Shown: one piece after another, positions 36,285 to 49,011 of the stretch
Layout of the letters: the number at the start of each line of letters is the position of its first letter
Position numbering within the stretch: the stretch's first letter is position 1
NCBI RefSeq assembly: GCF_001704415.2
Contig: NW_017189517.1
Coordinates: 7,327,167 to 7,391,166 of the forward strand
DNA: 64,000 nucleotides
Reading direction: 5' to 3'
Source of the DNA: Capra hircus
Taxonomy: Eukaryota; Chordata; Mammalia; Artiodactyla; Bovidae
Made by a program: the position numbers and the translations under genes
The notes under the pieces: model-generated
Seen by the model: only the letters and a program-made list of their open reading frames with translations
Told to the model about the DNA's origin: nothing
The model's database searches: none

Positions 36285-37220
36285 TGATTTGAGTTGCCAT
36301 CAGGGAAGGCTTTAGTGAGGAAGTGACAGTTGAGAGATCTGAAAGGTGATTCAGTTCAGTTCAGTCGCTCAGTCGTGTCCGACTCTGCGACCCCATGAAT
36401 CACAGCAGCCTCTCTGTCCCTCACCAACTCCCAGAGTTCACTCAGATTCATGTCCATCGAGTCAGTGATGCCATCCAGCCATCTCATTCCTCTGTCGTCC
36501 CCTTCTACTCCTGCCCCCAATCCCTCCCAGCATCAAAGTCTTTTCCAGTGAGTCAACTCTTCGCATGAGGTGGCCAAAGTACTGGAGTTTCAGCTTTAGC
36601 ATCACTCCTTCCAAAGAAATCCCAGGGATGATCTCCTTCAGAATGGACTGGTTGGATCTCCTTGCAGTCCAAGGGACTCTCAAGAGTCTTCTCCAACACC
36701 ACAGTTCAAAAGCATCAATTCTTTGGCGCTCAGCCTTCTTCACAGTCCAACTCTCACATCCATACATGACCACAGGAAAAACCATAGCCTTGACTAGACG
36801 GACCTTAGTTGGCAAAGGAATGTCTCTGCTTTTGAATATGCTATCTAGGCTGATTATAACTTTTCTTCCAAGGAGTAAGCGTCTTTTAATTTCATGGCTG
36901 CAGTCACCATCTGCAGTGATTTTGGAAAGGTGATTACCAGAAGATAAACTGGAGAGGGAGGAGCTTCCCTGGTGGAGGGAAGCTATAGAGTAGAGGCCCT
37001 GGGGCAAGAAGGCGCCTGGAGCTCAAGAGGGTTGGAAAGAAGACCAGAGTGAACAGGGAGGAAAGACTGGAAAAGTGAGAGGGAGAGACCCGATTCTGTG
37101 CGAGACCTTGCAGGTCAAAAGAAGGATTTTAGTTTTCAGTTTTAATATCAGTGGGAGACTTATTAAAGCAAGGATTAGAAAAACAATATGATCAGGTTTG
37201 TGTTGTATGTGATTGTTGTG
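36285..37220 (-). mobile_element. L2 LINE fragment, antisense, hosting a BovB insertion
   Basis: L2-type antisense text lies on both sides of the BovB: ggaaggctttagtgaggaag and gacagttgagagatctg on the left, aaggaggattttag-like and 'atgatcaggtttg' phrases on the right (to about 37200). Confidence 0.65.
36352..36924 (-). mobile_element. BovB LINE, 5'-truncated, antisense, with target-site duplication
   Basis: The 573 bp insertion starts with the antisense BovB 3' terminal repeats (tcagttcagttcagtcgc) and ends within the C-terminal coding part. The direct repeat gaaaggtgatt flanks it (36341-36351 and 36925-36935). Confidence 0.95.
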
Positions 37221-37289
37221 TGGTCATGGCTGGGTCAGCTCTCAGAATACTCTGCGGTTGTCATTCTTGGCACTTAGCTGATTTGATAA

Positions 37290-37425
37290 GTATATTATCA
37301 GTGTCATGTCTCCTACTACACTCTCAGCTCCATGAAGGCAAGGACTGTTTCTGTTTATTTATCACCCTATCTCCAGTGTCTTGCACACAGTAAGGACTTA
37401 ATAAATACTAGTTGAATGGATGCAT
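37290..37425 (+). mobile_element. L2 LINE 3' end, sense
   Basis: Classic L2 terminus: agctccatgaaggcaaggac, cctatctccagtgtcttgca, taataaatactagttgaatg. Confidence 0.85.
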
Positions 37426-37484
37426 CGACCATATCAAGCCTTGTGACCTGCTTTAAGGCAAGTGTGTTAACTTTTTTCTTTTTT

Positions 37485-38150
37485 TTTGAGGTGAAGTTTA
37501 CATAGCATAAAATTAACCATGTTAAAGTGAATCAATCAGTGGAATTTAGTACATTCACATGTTGTGAAAATGTCTTGGTCCATGACATTTTCATCACTCC
37601 AAGGGAAGCTCTATACCCATTAAATAGTTACTCCCTGTCTCCACTTCCTCCCCAGCTCCTGGGAACCACCATCTCCTTTCTGTTTAATAGATTTACCTAT
37701 TCTGAATATTTAATATAAATGAAATTCTACAATATGTGACCTTTTGTATCTAGCTTCTCATTTAACAGAATATTTTGTTTTAGGTTCTCCCATGTTGTAG
37801 CATGTATTCGTACTTCACTCTTTTTATGGCTGAATAATATTCCACAGTGTTCCATTTTGTTTACCTGTTTATCAGTTGTTGGACATTTGGGGTTGTTTCC
37901 TCCTTTTGGCTATGTAAATAATGCTGCTCTGAATATTAATAAACAAGTTTTTGTTTGAACCCCCGGTTTCCAGTTCTTTCGGATGTATAAGTAGGAATAA
38001 AATTGCTGACTCATATGGTAATTACTTGCTTAGTTTTCTGAGAAACCACCAAAATGTTTTCCACCAATGCTGAGCTATTTTACATTCCTGCCACTATGGA
38101 GATTCCATTTTCTTTACATTCTCAGCACTCTTAATTTTCCATATCTGTTT
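37485..38150 (-). mobile_element. L1M LINE 3' region, antisense
   Basis: Antisense L1 phrases run in order: aatttagtacattcacatg, ggctgaataatattccacag, gtttatcagttgttggacat, ctcagcactctt. Confidence 0.87.
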
Positions 38151-38529
38151 TAAACTCTAGCCATCCAAGAAGCACTTTGTCTTTAAAATGCATGAATGAA
38201 CTTCCCCTTATATGCAGTGAATATCTCATTCTTTGATACTTCATCACTTTGTTACTCAACATTATGAAAAGTTGTAGTGAGGCTCAAAGGTACACTGGAC
38301 TGAATTGGATTCTAAATCCATAAAATCTATGTCCTGTGTTACTCTGGTACATTGCCTTCTAAGAAAGGTTTGTAAGTATTAGGAGAATCCCACCTTTTCC
38401 TCTTACCTCTGTTTTTAAGATAGAAGATGAAGTCTAAAGGACTAATCTGACATTTAAACAAATGTCTTCCTTCTAAATATACATGTTGCTTAAAAGCTCT
38501 TTGGAGATGTCTTGAGATCAAGAGTAGTA
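38151..38529. other. Unassigned intronic sequence
   Basis: Nothing recognised. Confidence 0.45.
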
Positions 38530-38745
38530 TGGGAGCTTCCCAGGTGGCGCAGTGGTAAAGAATCTGTCTGCCAATGTAGGAAACGCATGGGATACAGATT
38601 TGATCCCTTGATCGGGAAGATCCCCTGGAAAAGGATATGACAACCCATTCCAGTATTCTTGCCTGGAGAATCCCATGGACGGAGGAGCCTGGTGGGCTAC
38701 AGTCCATGGGGTCTCAAAGGATCAGACATAACTGAAGCGACTTTG
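38530..38745 (+). mobile_element. Bov-tA SINE (long-head subfamily)
   Basis: Sense head gcttcccaggtggcgcagtg, with the extra 'aaacgcatgggatacag' stretch, then an intact body to gaagcgactttgcacac. Confidence 0.93.
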
Positions 38746-41239
38746 CACACTGAGAATGATGAGGAAGCCGTATGCTGTCTTAGCAGAATGCTCTCATCAC
38801 AGCTAATTTTCTTTTGGCCTGACACATTTGTACTTGTTCCCTTTTACTTTTCGTTTTCCTTTGTTGCTCATTTATTTTAAGCTTAGCTCTTCTTCCCAGA
38901 GAGTAGATGTACCTGCTTGCTTTTGGTCTGGGACAGAACTGTAGCTAATGGCTCAAAACAGAATAGGGCTATAAGCAGAATATGTTGGAATACCCATTCA
39001 TAGTCATCAGTCCACCATAAATAGGCTCTCATTAATAATGCTTAATTAATATTTGCATTTTTGCAAATACACTTTAATTGCCAGCCTTTGAGGCCCTCCT
39101 CCATTCTTTCAGGTTCTGCCATTTTTCTGTTCTTAACTAATGCTGTAATTATTTTCTGATTGTCAACATTTAGAAAGTTTTATATCATATCTGAGTTCAC
39201 AGAGTAAGAATGAGTTCAAATATATTAACACATTTGCATACACACATGCTTTTAATGAAAACGTGAATTAGAGTGAAATTCATCACAATCAGGAGAATGG
39301 AGTCTTTGTGGACATTTAATTATCCAGTACTGGTCATGACTAATCTGCTTGTGTTCCACTGACTCAATCGCTTAATGCTGTGACTGCTATGCTGTTTCAT
39401 GATTTAGCTCAAAGCATTTTTCCTGTTCAAAGCTTGCCAGGTAATTTTAATGTTGGCTGTAAATTCTTATAATTGTTCTAGATACCCCCTATGTGTGTTT
39501 TGGAAATATCCCATTGCTATTTTCAATCATACATGTGAATAGAATTTCAAACTATTGTTTGTCCTATTTGGTAAAAAATCAAGAAAAAAAAACTGGTTTA
39601 GAGGTGTGTGACCTTTGGTGTGAGTAGTGTTTGTTTTTGGGAAGTCATACATTTAGAGTGTGTCTGGTTTAATAAAAATTCTTTCAAATGGTTTTAAATC
39701 TGTGTGCATGTGTTTCATTTTATAGCAAAATCCTTTTGAACAAGTAAAACTTGTAATTCTAAGTGGTTCATTATTTTTTAAATTGCACTTACCGCAGTTA
39801 ATCCTAACCTGTTTTAACGTTTGTACCTTGGGTGCCGGGACATAAATTTCATTCCACTTTATCAGAGGAAAGTGATTCTCTTGGGTAACAGGTACATTTG
39901 AGAAGGCATTCATTTTTTCACATCTAAATGTTACCATTAAATAAATTGGCACTGTAGTGCTTTAAATGGGCATCCTTAGAGCCCCAAAGAGCCAATGTAC
40001 CTTCTAGTGTACTGAAATTAGCACCCTGAAGCTTTTCCCTGATGTTTGTAATTTTTCATAATGTTCCTTTTATTTCTCCTTTCTTGTCTACTTTGAAGCT
40101 TACAAATAAATTTTATCCTGACTACATTATCTTCTCATGTATATTGGCTTATATATTATTCTTTATCCTCTAACAGGTCATCTGTCCCCCTCCTTTCAAC
40201 AGTTGTTTTTTTTTGTTTGTTTGTGTTTGGATTTTTGGTCCAGGCTGAAACAAGTGGTGAATAATACAGCAACCAAAACCACATTTCAAATTTTATTGCT
40301 AGAAAGGTCTGACTTCCAATTCCCCTGCAGCCTTTCAGATCAGATTATTTAGTCAAGCTCTCCCCAAGTTACCGCTAAAGAAACCTATTCCAGGACTTCC
40401 CCTGAGACACAAACACATCAGTCTGTAGTAGAAGGCAATTAAAACCAAGATCTCCTGGTTTCTTGCTTCTCATAATTAAGCCTTAGAAGCAAAAGCACAC
40501 ACCTGGGATCATGGGTGAAATTGTCACAAATTCAGCAATTATCTCGCCTTATAACTTTGGCTACTTTGCCAGTATAGCTGATCGTGATGAGGTAACAAAT
40601 ACACTAGAGTAGCATTGCCCAAACCATGTTTTACAGAATCCAGTGTCATTGGATCTTCCTTGGGGGATGGGTGTTCTATGGGAAGTGCTGACTGACACAA
40701 AGATAGAGGCTTCTTTACTGGAAGACTTTTTAAAGCATTTATTGTGTGAATATTTGTTGTGAACAGCCAGGAGGAGGGGTTACAGGAGTAACTTTCCACC
40801 TTCTGGAAGGAACCTCATTCTTAACTTATTCCATGTAATGCAGTTTGTGAAACATTAAATGGAGTTTTCTAATATTCTTGTTAATCCATCTTTGTGTGGC
40901 ATTCCTACTTGGCAGTACTAAAAGGCCAAATATTAAAATTTTGCAAACCAAACCAATGTTACTACACACAATAACTAATAGATATTGTATATGTTCTTTC
41001 TGTGCTTCAGTATTCTGAAGGTTATACATTATACTTAAAACATATTGCTGATTTTTAATGTCTCTTTTAAGCATGTTTTAAGAATAATTACAAATAGATC
41101 ACCTATTATGTTTATAGCAGCACCTAGTGTTTATACTGTACACCAGTTACTAATCCAAAACCTTGGAAGAGAAGTGAGATTTAGAGACAATGTAAATAAT
41201 TCCAGTGTGTGTGTTCCAGTGTCTGGGTACCTGTGTATA
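38746..41239. other. Unassigned intronic sequence
   Basis: About 2.5 kb without a firm repeat or gene call. A 99-codon minus-strand frame at 39653-39952 has no recognisable motif. The span 40590-40820 may be an old repeat but was not identified. Confidence 0.45.
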
Positions 41240-41447
41240 TGGGTGGGGTGCGTGTTCAGTTGCATCAGACTCTTTGTGGCCCCATGAACTGTAGCCCGCC
41301 AGGCTCCTCTGTCCATAGAATTTTCCAGGCAAGAGTACTCGAGTGACTTTGCCATTTCCTTCCAGGGGAATCTTCCCAACCCAAGGGTCGAACCTACATC
41401 TCCTGCATTGGCAGGTGGATTCTTTACCACTGAGCCACCTAGGAAGC
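41240..41447 (-). mobile_element. Bov-tA SINE, antisense
   Basis: Antisense copy with small indels (body near 41350, head ending gagccacctaggaagcc). The similar flanks aaataattccagt (about 41194) and aaataattctagt (about 41448) may be its target-site duplication. Confidence 0.92.
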
Positions 41448-42773
41448 CAAATAATTCTAGTACAGTTCCTAAATGACCATGTGCTTTGCCAATAAACAGA
41501 AAAATAAATTCTTAATTGTACTCCCATGGTGTCAGATCATCTGTTTCAAAGGGCTAATGGTCTGTGTTGTGGACAGCAGCTTCAGGGGACTTTTTGAGTG
41601 GCCCTCTCATGCTTCTAGATACAACATTTGTCAGTCTCCCTGGCCAACTCTGGTCCTCTTCATGAATGATGTTTTCAACACCAAGAGCTTGCTCTCGGTC
41701 AATAGACCATAACTCAACCTGCCTCCTTGAATAAGAGTAGCATCAGAATTGGGTATGCCTCTTTTGTAGAGCCAGAAACTTCCTTGCTTTAAATCAAATA
41801 TGTACACTTGAATTATGTGAGGCCATTGCCTGGTTCTGTGCTAGCAGTTCTTAGAGTTTTAATATTCACATAATTGGATATTAGCAAGCACCATCCTTTT
41901 TTCACCTGGATAGCCTTTTAAGTCCTTTAAAGTGATCTCTGGGTGTTTTGTTAATACTACTATAGGCAGTCATTTAAGTTTCGTTACCCTTTTTTTTTTT
42001 TTAACTATTAAAGAAATTAAGGCTTGATTTTCCCCGGGTCTCACACTTTACTGCTTCTCCTGTAAAAGTCTTCACCTCTAGGGAGGATGCTTTTTTCAAG
42101 AACAGATTTTTCTTTAGGACATTGTAATTTGAGCCAAGAAGTGGGCCACGATGTCCTTGAATGGAAGGGTAGAAAATTGTCACTGAAGAAGTGGAGACCT
42201 CGTGTAAGGCCCCTCCCACTTTGTTTTTTTTTTTGGTTATTCAACTCCGTGATGCTCCACAATGGAAATTATTTTTTACCTACCTCTTTTGTTGGAGATT
42301 TTTTTTTTAAAGCTATAGCCTGGATGTGCTATTTAAACTAATTATAACTTGGACATTTTTTTCTAGCTAGTTTGCTTTGTGTGTGATATTTAACAATGCC
42401 CCGGGGTTGGGGAGAGGAATGTACTCGTTGGTTTCAGTGGACATGCTCCAGCATATATTTGAACTGCTAGGCCTTTCTAGGAAACTTATTATCACTTTTA
42501 TAAAAACAATCTGTTACTAAAATGGAAGATAAAACTCTGTTCAGGACATCAGACACCTCTTTTACAATATGTTTTTTGTTCTAGCCTAAGTTTATCTCTT
42601 CTTACATTGTAATAAGAATTCTTCCCTGGTGACCTAGAAAGATTTTTGGCTGAGAATTTGTCTCTTGTATTTTTCACCCTAATAGCCAGTGGGTCTCTCC
42701 CTTGCCATTGTTACATATTACTGTTTGCTTCTGAGATAAAATTTTGCTATGAGATGTTTAAAAAATGGGGAAA
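41448..42773. other. Unassigned intronic sequence
   Basis: A+T-rich with T tracts near 41989-42002, 42223-42233 and 42299-42309. Nothing assigned. Confidence 0.45.
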
Positions 42774-42892
42774 GGAATTCCCTGGTGGCCCAATGGTTAA
42801 GACTCCACGCTTCCACTGCAGGGGACACAAGTTTCATCCCTGGCCAGGGAACTAAGATCCTGTATGCTGCAGGGCCAAAGGGAAAAAAAAAT
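42774..42892 (+). mobile_element. CHR-type SINE, sense, with A tail
   Basis: Sense head gaattccctggtggcccaat, ggttaagactccacgcttcc, ccagggaactaagatcctg, then an A-rich tail (42881-42892). Confidence 0.93.
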
Positions 42893-44818
42893 TAAATGCA
42901 AAGTAGAAAATCTTTCAGCTCTAAGGGATTTTGCTACAAAAACCATCTGCTTGAGTATTATATTTATTTTGGTATGCATCTTTTGATGCTTCAGTGTACA
43001 CTATGACCAATACTCTTACAGTGGGGGGACTTCTTATATCACAGTGAATACCTAGGTTATATCTCTTCCTTTTATACTATATACCTGCTTAGAACTAAAA
43101 GTTCAATTGAATTTTCCTCAAAAGTTTGATTTTTAGCCTCACTTCTTACATTGGTCCATTTAATACAGGCATGGGTTAAAAAAGAACTTACAAGATGAGG
43201 AGAAAATGCTGTGTAGTATAAAATACTAATATTTTAAAGTAATGCTGCTTTAAAATCAAAAGTTACAAAGGCAAATCAAGACTTCAGAAAAAAGTAACAA
43301 AAAAGATGTCAAATGACCTGATAATAGAGGCCAGGCCACCAGAGCACCCCTTCAAAGTCTTAAAGGAACAAACCAAGTCTTCTAGTACCTCCCTCAGACA
43401 TACACAAACTTGCTAGCCCCAGTTGGCTGTCTTCCCAAATTCTGGGAAACTTTACAAAAATCACAGGGGTTGGTACAAGTAGTGTGATAATCTGCAGTGT
43501 TCTCTCTGTGACTTAGCTGCCATTGTGTTAGCAAATTTCTGGGTGTCGGTATGCAGAGGGTCGCACCTTCCTCTCCTGCCTCTGAGGTTTGTGATCTGTA
43601 TTTTATTCTGTTCCCTTTCAGCCTGGTTGGGCTTTGAGGTCCTGGGGCCTTCTTTAGACTTGCTTTCTGTTTGCCTGTGTATTTTTATCCATTTCCTGAG
43701 GGTGATAGTAAATGTGTGGTTGGCATGTCAGTCAGCCTTACTGTTTCTCCAATCCTTAGAAGTTGTGTACCTCCCTATTGATTATTAACATCTGGTTAAG
43801 TGTTGGGAATGCATGGTGGTGTGTAGATATGTGTAGTAAAAATGAAAAGTCACTTCTGAGGCCTTGTAGATGTGTCCAGTTCATCTCAGTTAAGTTTGTC
43901 TTAGGAGAGATGCTATTACCAAAAAAAGTGGAGTTCCTGAGCCCCAGCTTGAATTTTGTCTCAGGTTACCTTCTATAAATGGAAGAATCTCTGAATTTTT
44001 TTTTTTAATTCCTGTTAGACTCCTGAATCACTAAAGGCTTATAGCACTTTCGATCTGTCGACTCTTAATAGCTACCCTGTGAGAAACTTCCTGCATTTCT
44101 TCTTCAGAGCCCCGTTTCTGTAGCCTTGAGATCCTTGGGGTGAGGCATGGTGGGGAAAAGGATCACAGAGGGAACACTTAGAATTAATTGTTCCTGGTAA
44201 AATTAAACTGCTCAGTGGATTACATTTAGATAATGAAAGCTTTACCTTGAGCTTCCAAACCCAAGTCCTCACGGTCACTGCTTTTTCCTAAGCTTTGTAC
44301 TTGCTGATTGAAGTGTTTTTCTGGCACTTAGTATCTTTTTCCTATAGGAGTTTCTATTCAATTTAATGTGCTGCCATCGGGTAATGCTTGCCTAGAGATT
44401 ACCTGCATGCCTAGGGATGTACTTTGGATATTTAGTTGTGTTTTGCTCAGATGTTTGAGAGTATTGATTAATATAGCCATAATTAAGTGTCTTCTTGCCT
44501 TTAAAGGCAAGAAGCGACAAAATGTCCTGGCTCAATCTTGCTTCACTTCCTCTAACAAAGGAGAGACAGCTTCATGACTTAAGAAGGTGCAGGAAAAGAA
44601 AAATCAGAAAAGTGCAATTTTTAAGACTCGTTTTAGAGTTATGACTGTAAATTAGGCATGAAGGCTATTCTTGGCTTGTTATAATGGGATGGGCTTAGAA
44701 GCCTTAGCAATATGACCACTGAATTCATTGTAGAAATCTTAACCAGGAAGCTTAATACACTGGAAATATTGCCTGGCACTGGAGTGCTTCTAACCTTGTG
44801 CAGAACTTCCACCCTTAG
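42893..44818. other. Unassigned intronic sequence
   Basis: No gene or named repeat. The frames at 43525-43788 and 43763-43978 show no domain. Confidence 0.45.
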
Positions 44819-45145
44819 TGGGCTTCCCTCATAGCTCAGTTGGTAAAAAAAATCTGCCTGCAATGCAGGAGACCCCTGTTCGATTCCTGGGTTGGGAAGA
44901 TCCCCAGGAGAAGGGATAGGCTACCCACTCCAGTATTCTTGGGCTTCCCTTGTGGCTCAGCTGGTAATGAATCATCGGTCTGCAATGTGGGAGACGGGTT
45001 TGACTCCTAGGTTGGGAAGATCCCTTGGAGAAGGGAAAGGCCACCCACATCCAGTATTCTGGCCTAGAGAATTCCATGGACTCTTCAGTCCATGGGGTCA
45101 CAAAGAGTCAGACACTACTGAGCGACTTTCACTTTCACTTTTCCA
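44819..45145 (+). mobile_element. Tandem Bov-tA SINE pair (truncated unit plus full unit)
   Basis: The first unit has a head and half a body and stops after ccactccagtattctt (44939). The second starts immediately with gggcttcccttgtggctcag and runs to a cactttcacttttcc tail. Confidence 0.93.
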
Positions 45146-45351
45146 ACTTCAGTATAGAAATGCTGAAATTTTCATGAAATGCTCTCTCATGAATTTGTTT
45201 GGCCTTTTAAAGACTGATTATACTGTTCAACAACAATAGAGCTTCAGAGGGAAAAAAATAGCTTTGGGGCTGGAATGTGGAGAATAGATTACACATTGCC
45301 AAGTGTTCAGATTATTAATAAGGATTATTTTGTTCAGTTTAGAGTAAATAT

Positions 45352-45648
45352 AGTAGTCCTTCAATGTCTGCAGGGGATTGATTTCAGGAACCTCAGATGC
45401 TTGAGTCCTGTAAAATGGCATAGTATTTGCATGTAAGTTACATACATCTCCCATATAATTTAAATCATCTCTAGATTATTTACAATACCTAGTACAATGT
45501 AAATGCTATGTAAGTAGTTTTTAGGTGCGTAATGAATTCAAGTTTTGCTTTTTGGAATTTCTGGATCTTCCCTCACCAGTGAAATATTTTCAATCTGAAG
45601 TTGCTGGAATCCACAGACGTGGAACCCACCGATAAGGAGAGCTGTCCT
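45352..45648 (-). mobile_element. MER2 (Tigger-related) DNA transposon
   Basis: Matches antisense MER2: aatgtctgcaggggattgat, atggcatagtatttgcatgt, aaatcatctctagattattt, and the terminal ggaatccacagacgtggaac. Confidence 0.87.
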
Positions 45649-46039
45649 TTTGCTTGCTTTAGTAACTCACAGAGAGCAGTTTGATGATCAATAAAAGTAT
45701 GCTGTGATTGTTGGAGATTACATTATTGATTATTTGCTGATAACCCGAGTAGCTTTCCATGTTTTCAGGGCCTGTAATTTTCATTATCAATGATCTGAAT
45801 GATCAATGGCTAGTAGATACATGCAAAGTGAGTATTGACGAAGAATCTCATTTTGTGAGCAGCTTAAAATGTTTGGTAGGGTTACTACTTGATGGTTATT
45901 TGTATTTTTTGTCTTTTGAAAAGCTAATTATTTAAATTATTTTGATTGCTTTAGAAGTGTAGCATTATGCCTGGTGTACTAAAAACTTGTAGGATGTTCA
46001 TTAAGGTCAATCATTAATTCAAAGAGTGAGGTTCTGTAG

Positions 46040-46167
46040 CAGTAATTCTCAGTCCTGACTGCAAATTAGAACTGTCACCTGGGGAGCTTCTAGAAAAATT
46101 AAATAAAAAGACCCAGCCATTGGTATTATGTTTAAAGCCAATGTGTGGCCAGACTTAAGAACCACTG
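46040..46167 (+). mobile_element. MER5A (hAT) DNA transposon
   Basis: Palindromic MER5A ends cagtaattctcagtcc and ttaagaaccactg, with acctggggagcttctagaaa inside. Confidence 0.82.
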
Positions 46168-46439
46168 ATCTATGACTAAGGAATAAATTTAAGTCTGCCA
46201 ATATGTGGAATGGATGGAGAGGTGAGCTGTGTTTTAGAAACTGTGCTAGCTTTCATGATGAAAGTCTTGTGTTGAGTTCTCTGTTTTCCCTCAGTTCTTA
46301 TTGAGTCACTGGTCTAGAGACAATTAAGAAAGTATACTTCCAGTAGCTTTTTTTGTTTATGACTAGCAAAGGCATAGGATTTTAAGATGGTACTAGTTGA
46401 ATAACAGTACCATTTTACTCTCGGTTTTTGTTGTTGTTG

Positions 46440-46719
46440 TTTTTTAAGATTTATTTATCTATTTTATTTTTTGCTCTGCATGGACTGAGGGGAGGCTCCT
46501 CTAGTTGCAGTGCATGGGCTTCTCATTGCAGTGGCTTCTCTTGTTGCAGAGCACAGGCTCTAGGGTTAGAGTTAAGTAGTTGAGATGTGTGGGCTCAGTA
46601 GTTATGGTGCATGGGCCTAGTTGCTCTGCAGAATGTGAGGTCTTCATGGACCAGGGATCAAACCTGTGTGCCCTGCATTGGCAGGCAGTTTCTCAACCAC
46701 TGGACCATCAGGAAAGCCC
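46440..46719 (-). mobile_element. CHR-1-like SINE, antisense
   Basis: Parallel in structure to the copy at 23401-23728: gggcttctcattgcagtgg, cttctcttgttgcagagcac, gaccagggatcaaacc, ccactggaccatcaggaaag. Confidence 0.87.
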
Positions 46720-49001
46720 TACTCTGATGTTTATTGAGAGACTGTATCTTGAATAAATTATTGGAGTTTTTTTTGTTTTTTGTTTTTTAAAAAACAGGAT
46801 TCAGTTTATAATTCATGAGTACAACAGGGTGATTTTTATCATGAATAAGAAAATTATGTCGACTTCTGTGTTAATTCATAGACTATATACTTTTAAATAT
46901 TTTTCACCCTTTTAATTGTAGTGTGTATGATATGTCATTAAAATAGAATTGGTGCCAACTCATTTCAATTTTAATAAATGGCATTTCTAAGGACATTTGC
47001 ACGGGAAGCACTTAAACACAGGATGTACTCCTAATGAAGTAAAATTCATTACGAAGTGGCAGGAATCATACACTCCCATTCTAGACTACATTGTGTGCCA
47101 TCCAAACAGGAATTTTTTTTTTATAATTCCTATTTAGAGTTTCTCTCCCTTGGCTAAGGCACCTACATTATTCAAAATCACAGGAGCTAAAACCATTGCT
47201 TTAACACTACATTGGCAGACGTGGAAAATTACAATGAATTTACACATATAGTCAGCTTTGCCATTTTTATGTGAACCAAGCAACATTACAGAGTTGAAAC
47301 AAATTCTACCAGAAATTGCAGGTTCATCAGATTTTTAGGTTGACAAGCATGGAAAGGTCATCTGTTTCACCCCACCCCAGACCCAGTCCTCAGGCAGCTC
47401 CAAATTTCAACCTGCCTGACCTGGGGAGACTTTGCCCTTTTTTGAAAAATCCTCAGGAGCATACATTCTACAATTTTTTTCAGGCTCCTATTTCCTCGTC
47501 TAACAATGATCATTGTCTGGATCTCCCATCCCCTCTCTCCCTCCCCAAACCTGCACAACAATTTCACTCCATTTTCTCCTATTTAATGGAGATAGAGGTC
47601 ACTTGAAAGAAATCAGAGATGAGGTATGAGGAAAGCTCTTAGTAAAACTATAAATGCTATACAAATACAAAATTCATAGAAATATCACACGCCTGAAAAA
47701 TTGCTTTATGCTTGTACCTTCCTTTTGTTCTTTGGAAAGTTATCTGCCACAGAAGAAAGTCGAAGACAATTCAGAATTGGGATAGTGCTAGTTCAGTTTG
47801 GTTTTAAGTTAATCTGTGGCCACTGTTAACTGAGGAAAACAATCTATCTGTACTGGCAGTGCAGGAAACATCCCGCTTCACTGGTCTTCTACCTCTTTCC
47901 TCTTCCCCCTTTTCATTTGTTGAATGATCTGAGAACTGGCATGAAAGGTGGTTCTTGCTTATTTGCTCTATAGCCACTTCTTGTGTGAAAAACTAGATAG
48001 CCATGTGACTATTAAATGAAAGAATTTAAATTGTAGTGTGTGTGTGGACTTGACAATTTCTGGTCTGTTGTAGAGACTACATTGGGACTGTAACTTGCAA
48101 CAGAAAGCTAGGGGAGGGGAACAAAGTAAACTATACTTCTAAGAAGGTGTATTTACTTTTTGCAAAATGGGTATTATGGGAAATATAGTGCTCTTCTGTG
48201 TTCAGACCCTGTATATTACAGTTGCAAACAAAGTCAGTCCCTTAATCAAAATGTATATAGTTCCCATTCAGGTAAAGGTATTGTTTACTGGTTTCCAGGA
48301 GCTGTTTGAAAATTTACGTGTTAATCACTGACCCTTAGCATGCGAAGGACCTTGTACAGTCAGTTGTTCTAATGCCCTGTCTTGGGGCAGGTGGGTAAAT
48401 AGCACTTGTAGAGTATTGATGACTTTGTGACTTTTCCCAGATTGCCGTAGATTGAATTCCCACAAGCTCCCTTTTAGCCCATACCAGAGTGTATTTCCAG
48501 TAGTTATCATTTATATACAACCTAAATCTCTCCTACTTCAATTTATCTCAGTTACTTTTCCAGTGATTCCCTGTTGATTTTGGAGGCCGGACCCCACTAG
48601 ATAATTACTTAATAATCTTTGAATGAAAATAGTGAAGCAAGAGGTCTTACCATATTTTAGGTAATGTTTTTTTCATTCAGAAAAATTATTTTCCCTATAT
48701 CTGTTTGAGGTACAGAAATTCAGACTGGAATACAGCAAAATATAGACATTTGGAGAACTTGGCAACCTCTAAGTAGTCTTGCTTAAAATGGTTATTTCAG
48801 GGATAGAGAGTTATATCTTTGACCTTTAAATAGATCACTGAACAAAAATCTTTGTGGCTATATACTTTAAAACATTTTAGGTTGTGGAATTACGCTCTTT
48901 TTTAAAAAATAAGGAAATATATAAGTGGATATTGGTTTCTATCATACTTCCTTAGACTTAAATAAATGGTTGTCTCAAACATGTAAAAACAGTGCCATCA
49001 T
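46720..49001. other. Unassigned intronic sequence
   Basis: No gene or named repeat. The frame at 47316-47606 is proline-rich by composition only. Mostly A+T-rich. Confidence 0.45.
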
Positions 49002-49011
49002 AAGAGACTAT

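Noticed and set aside
36565..36933. 122-codon + frame opposite the BovB insertion
   Set aside because: It is the antisense shadow of BovB coding sequence.
47316..47606. 96-codon proline-rich frame
   Set aside because: No domain, no splice or transcript support visible, ordinary intronic context.
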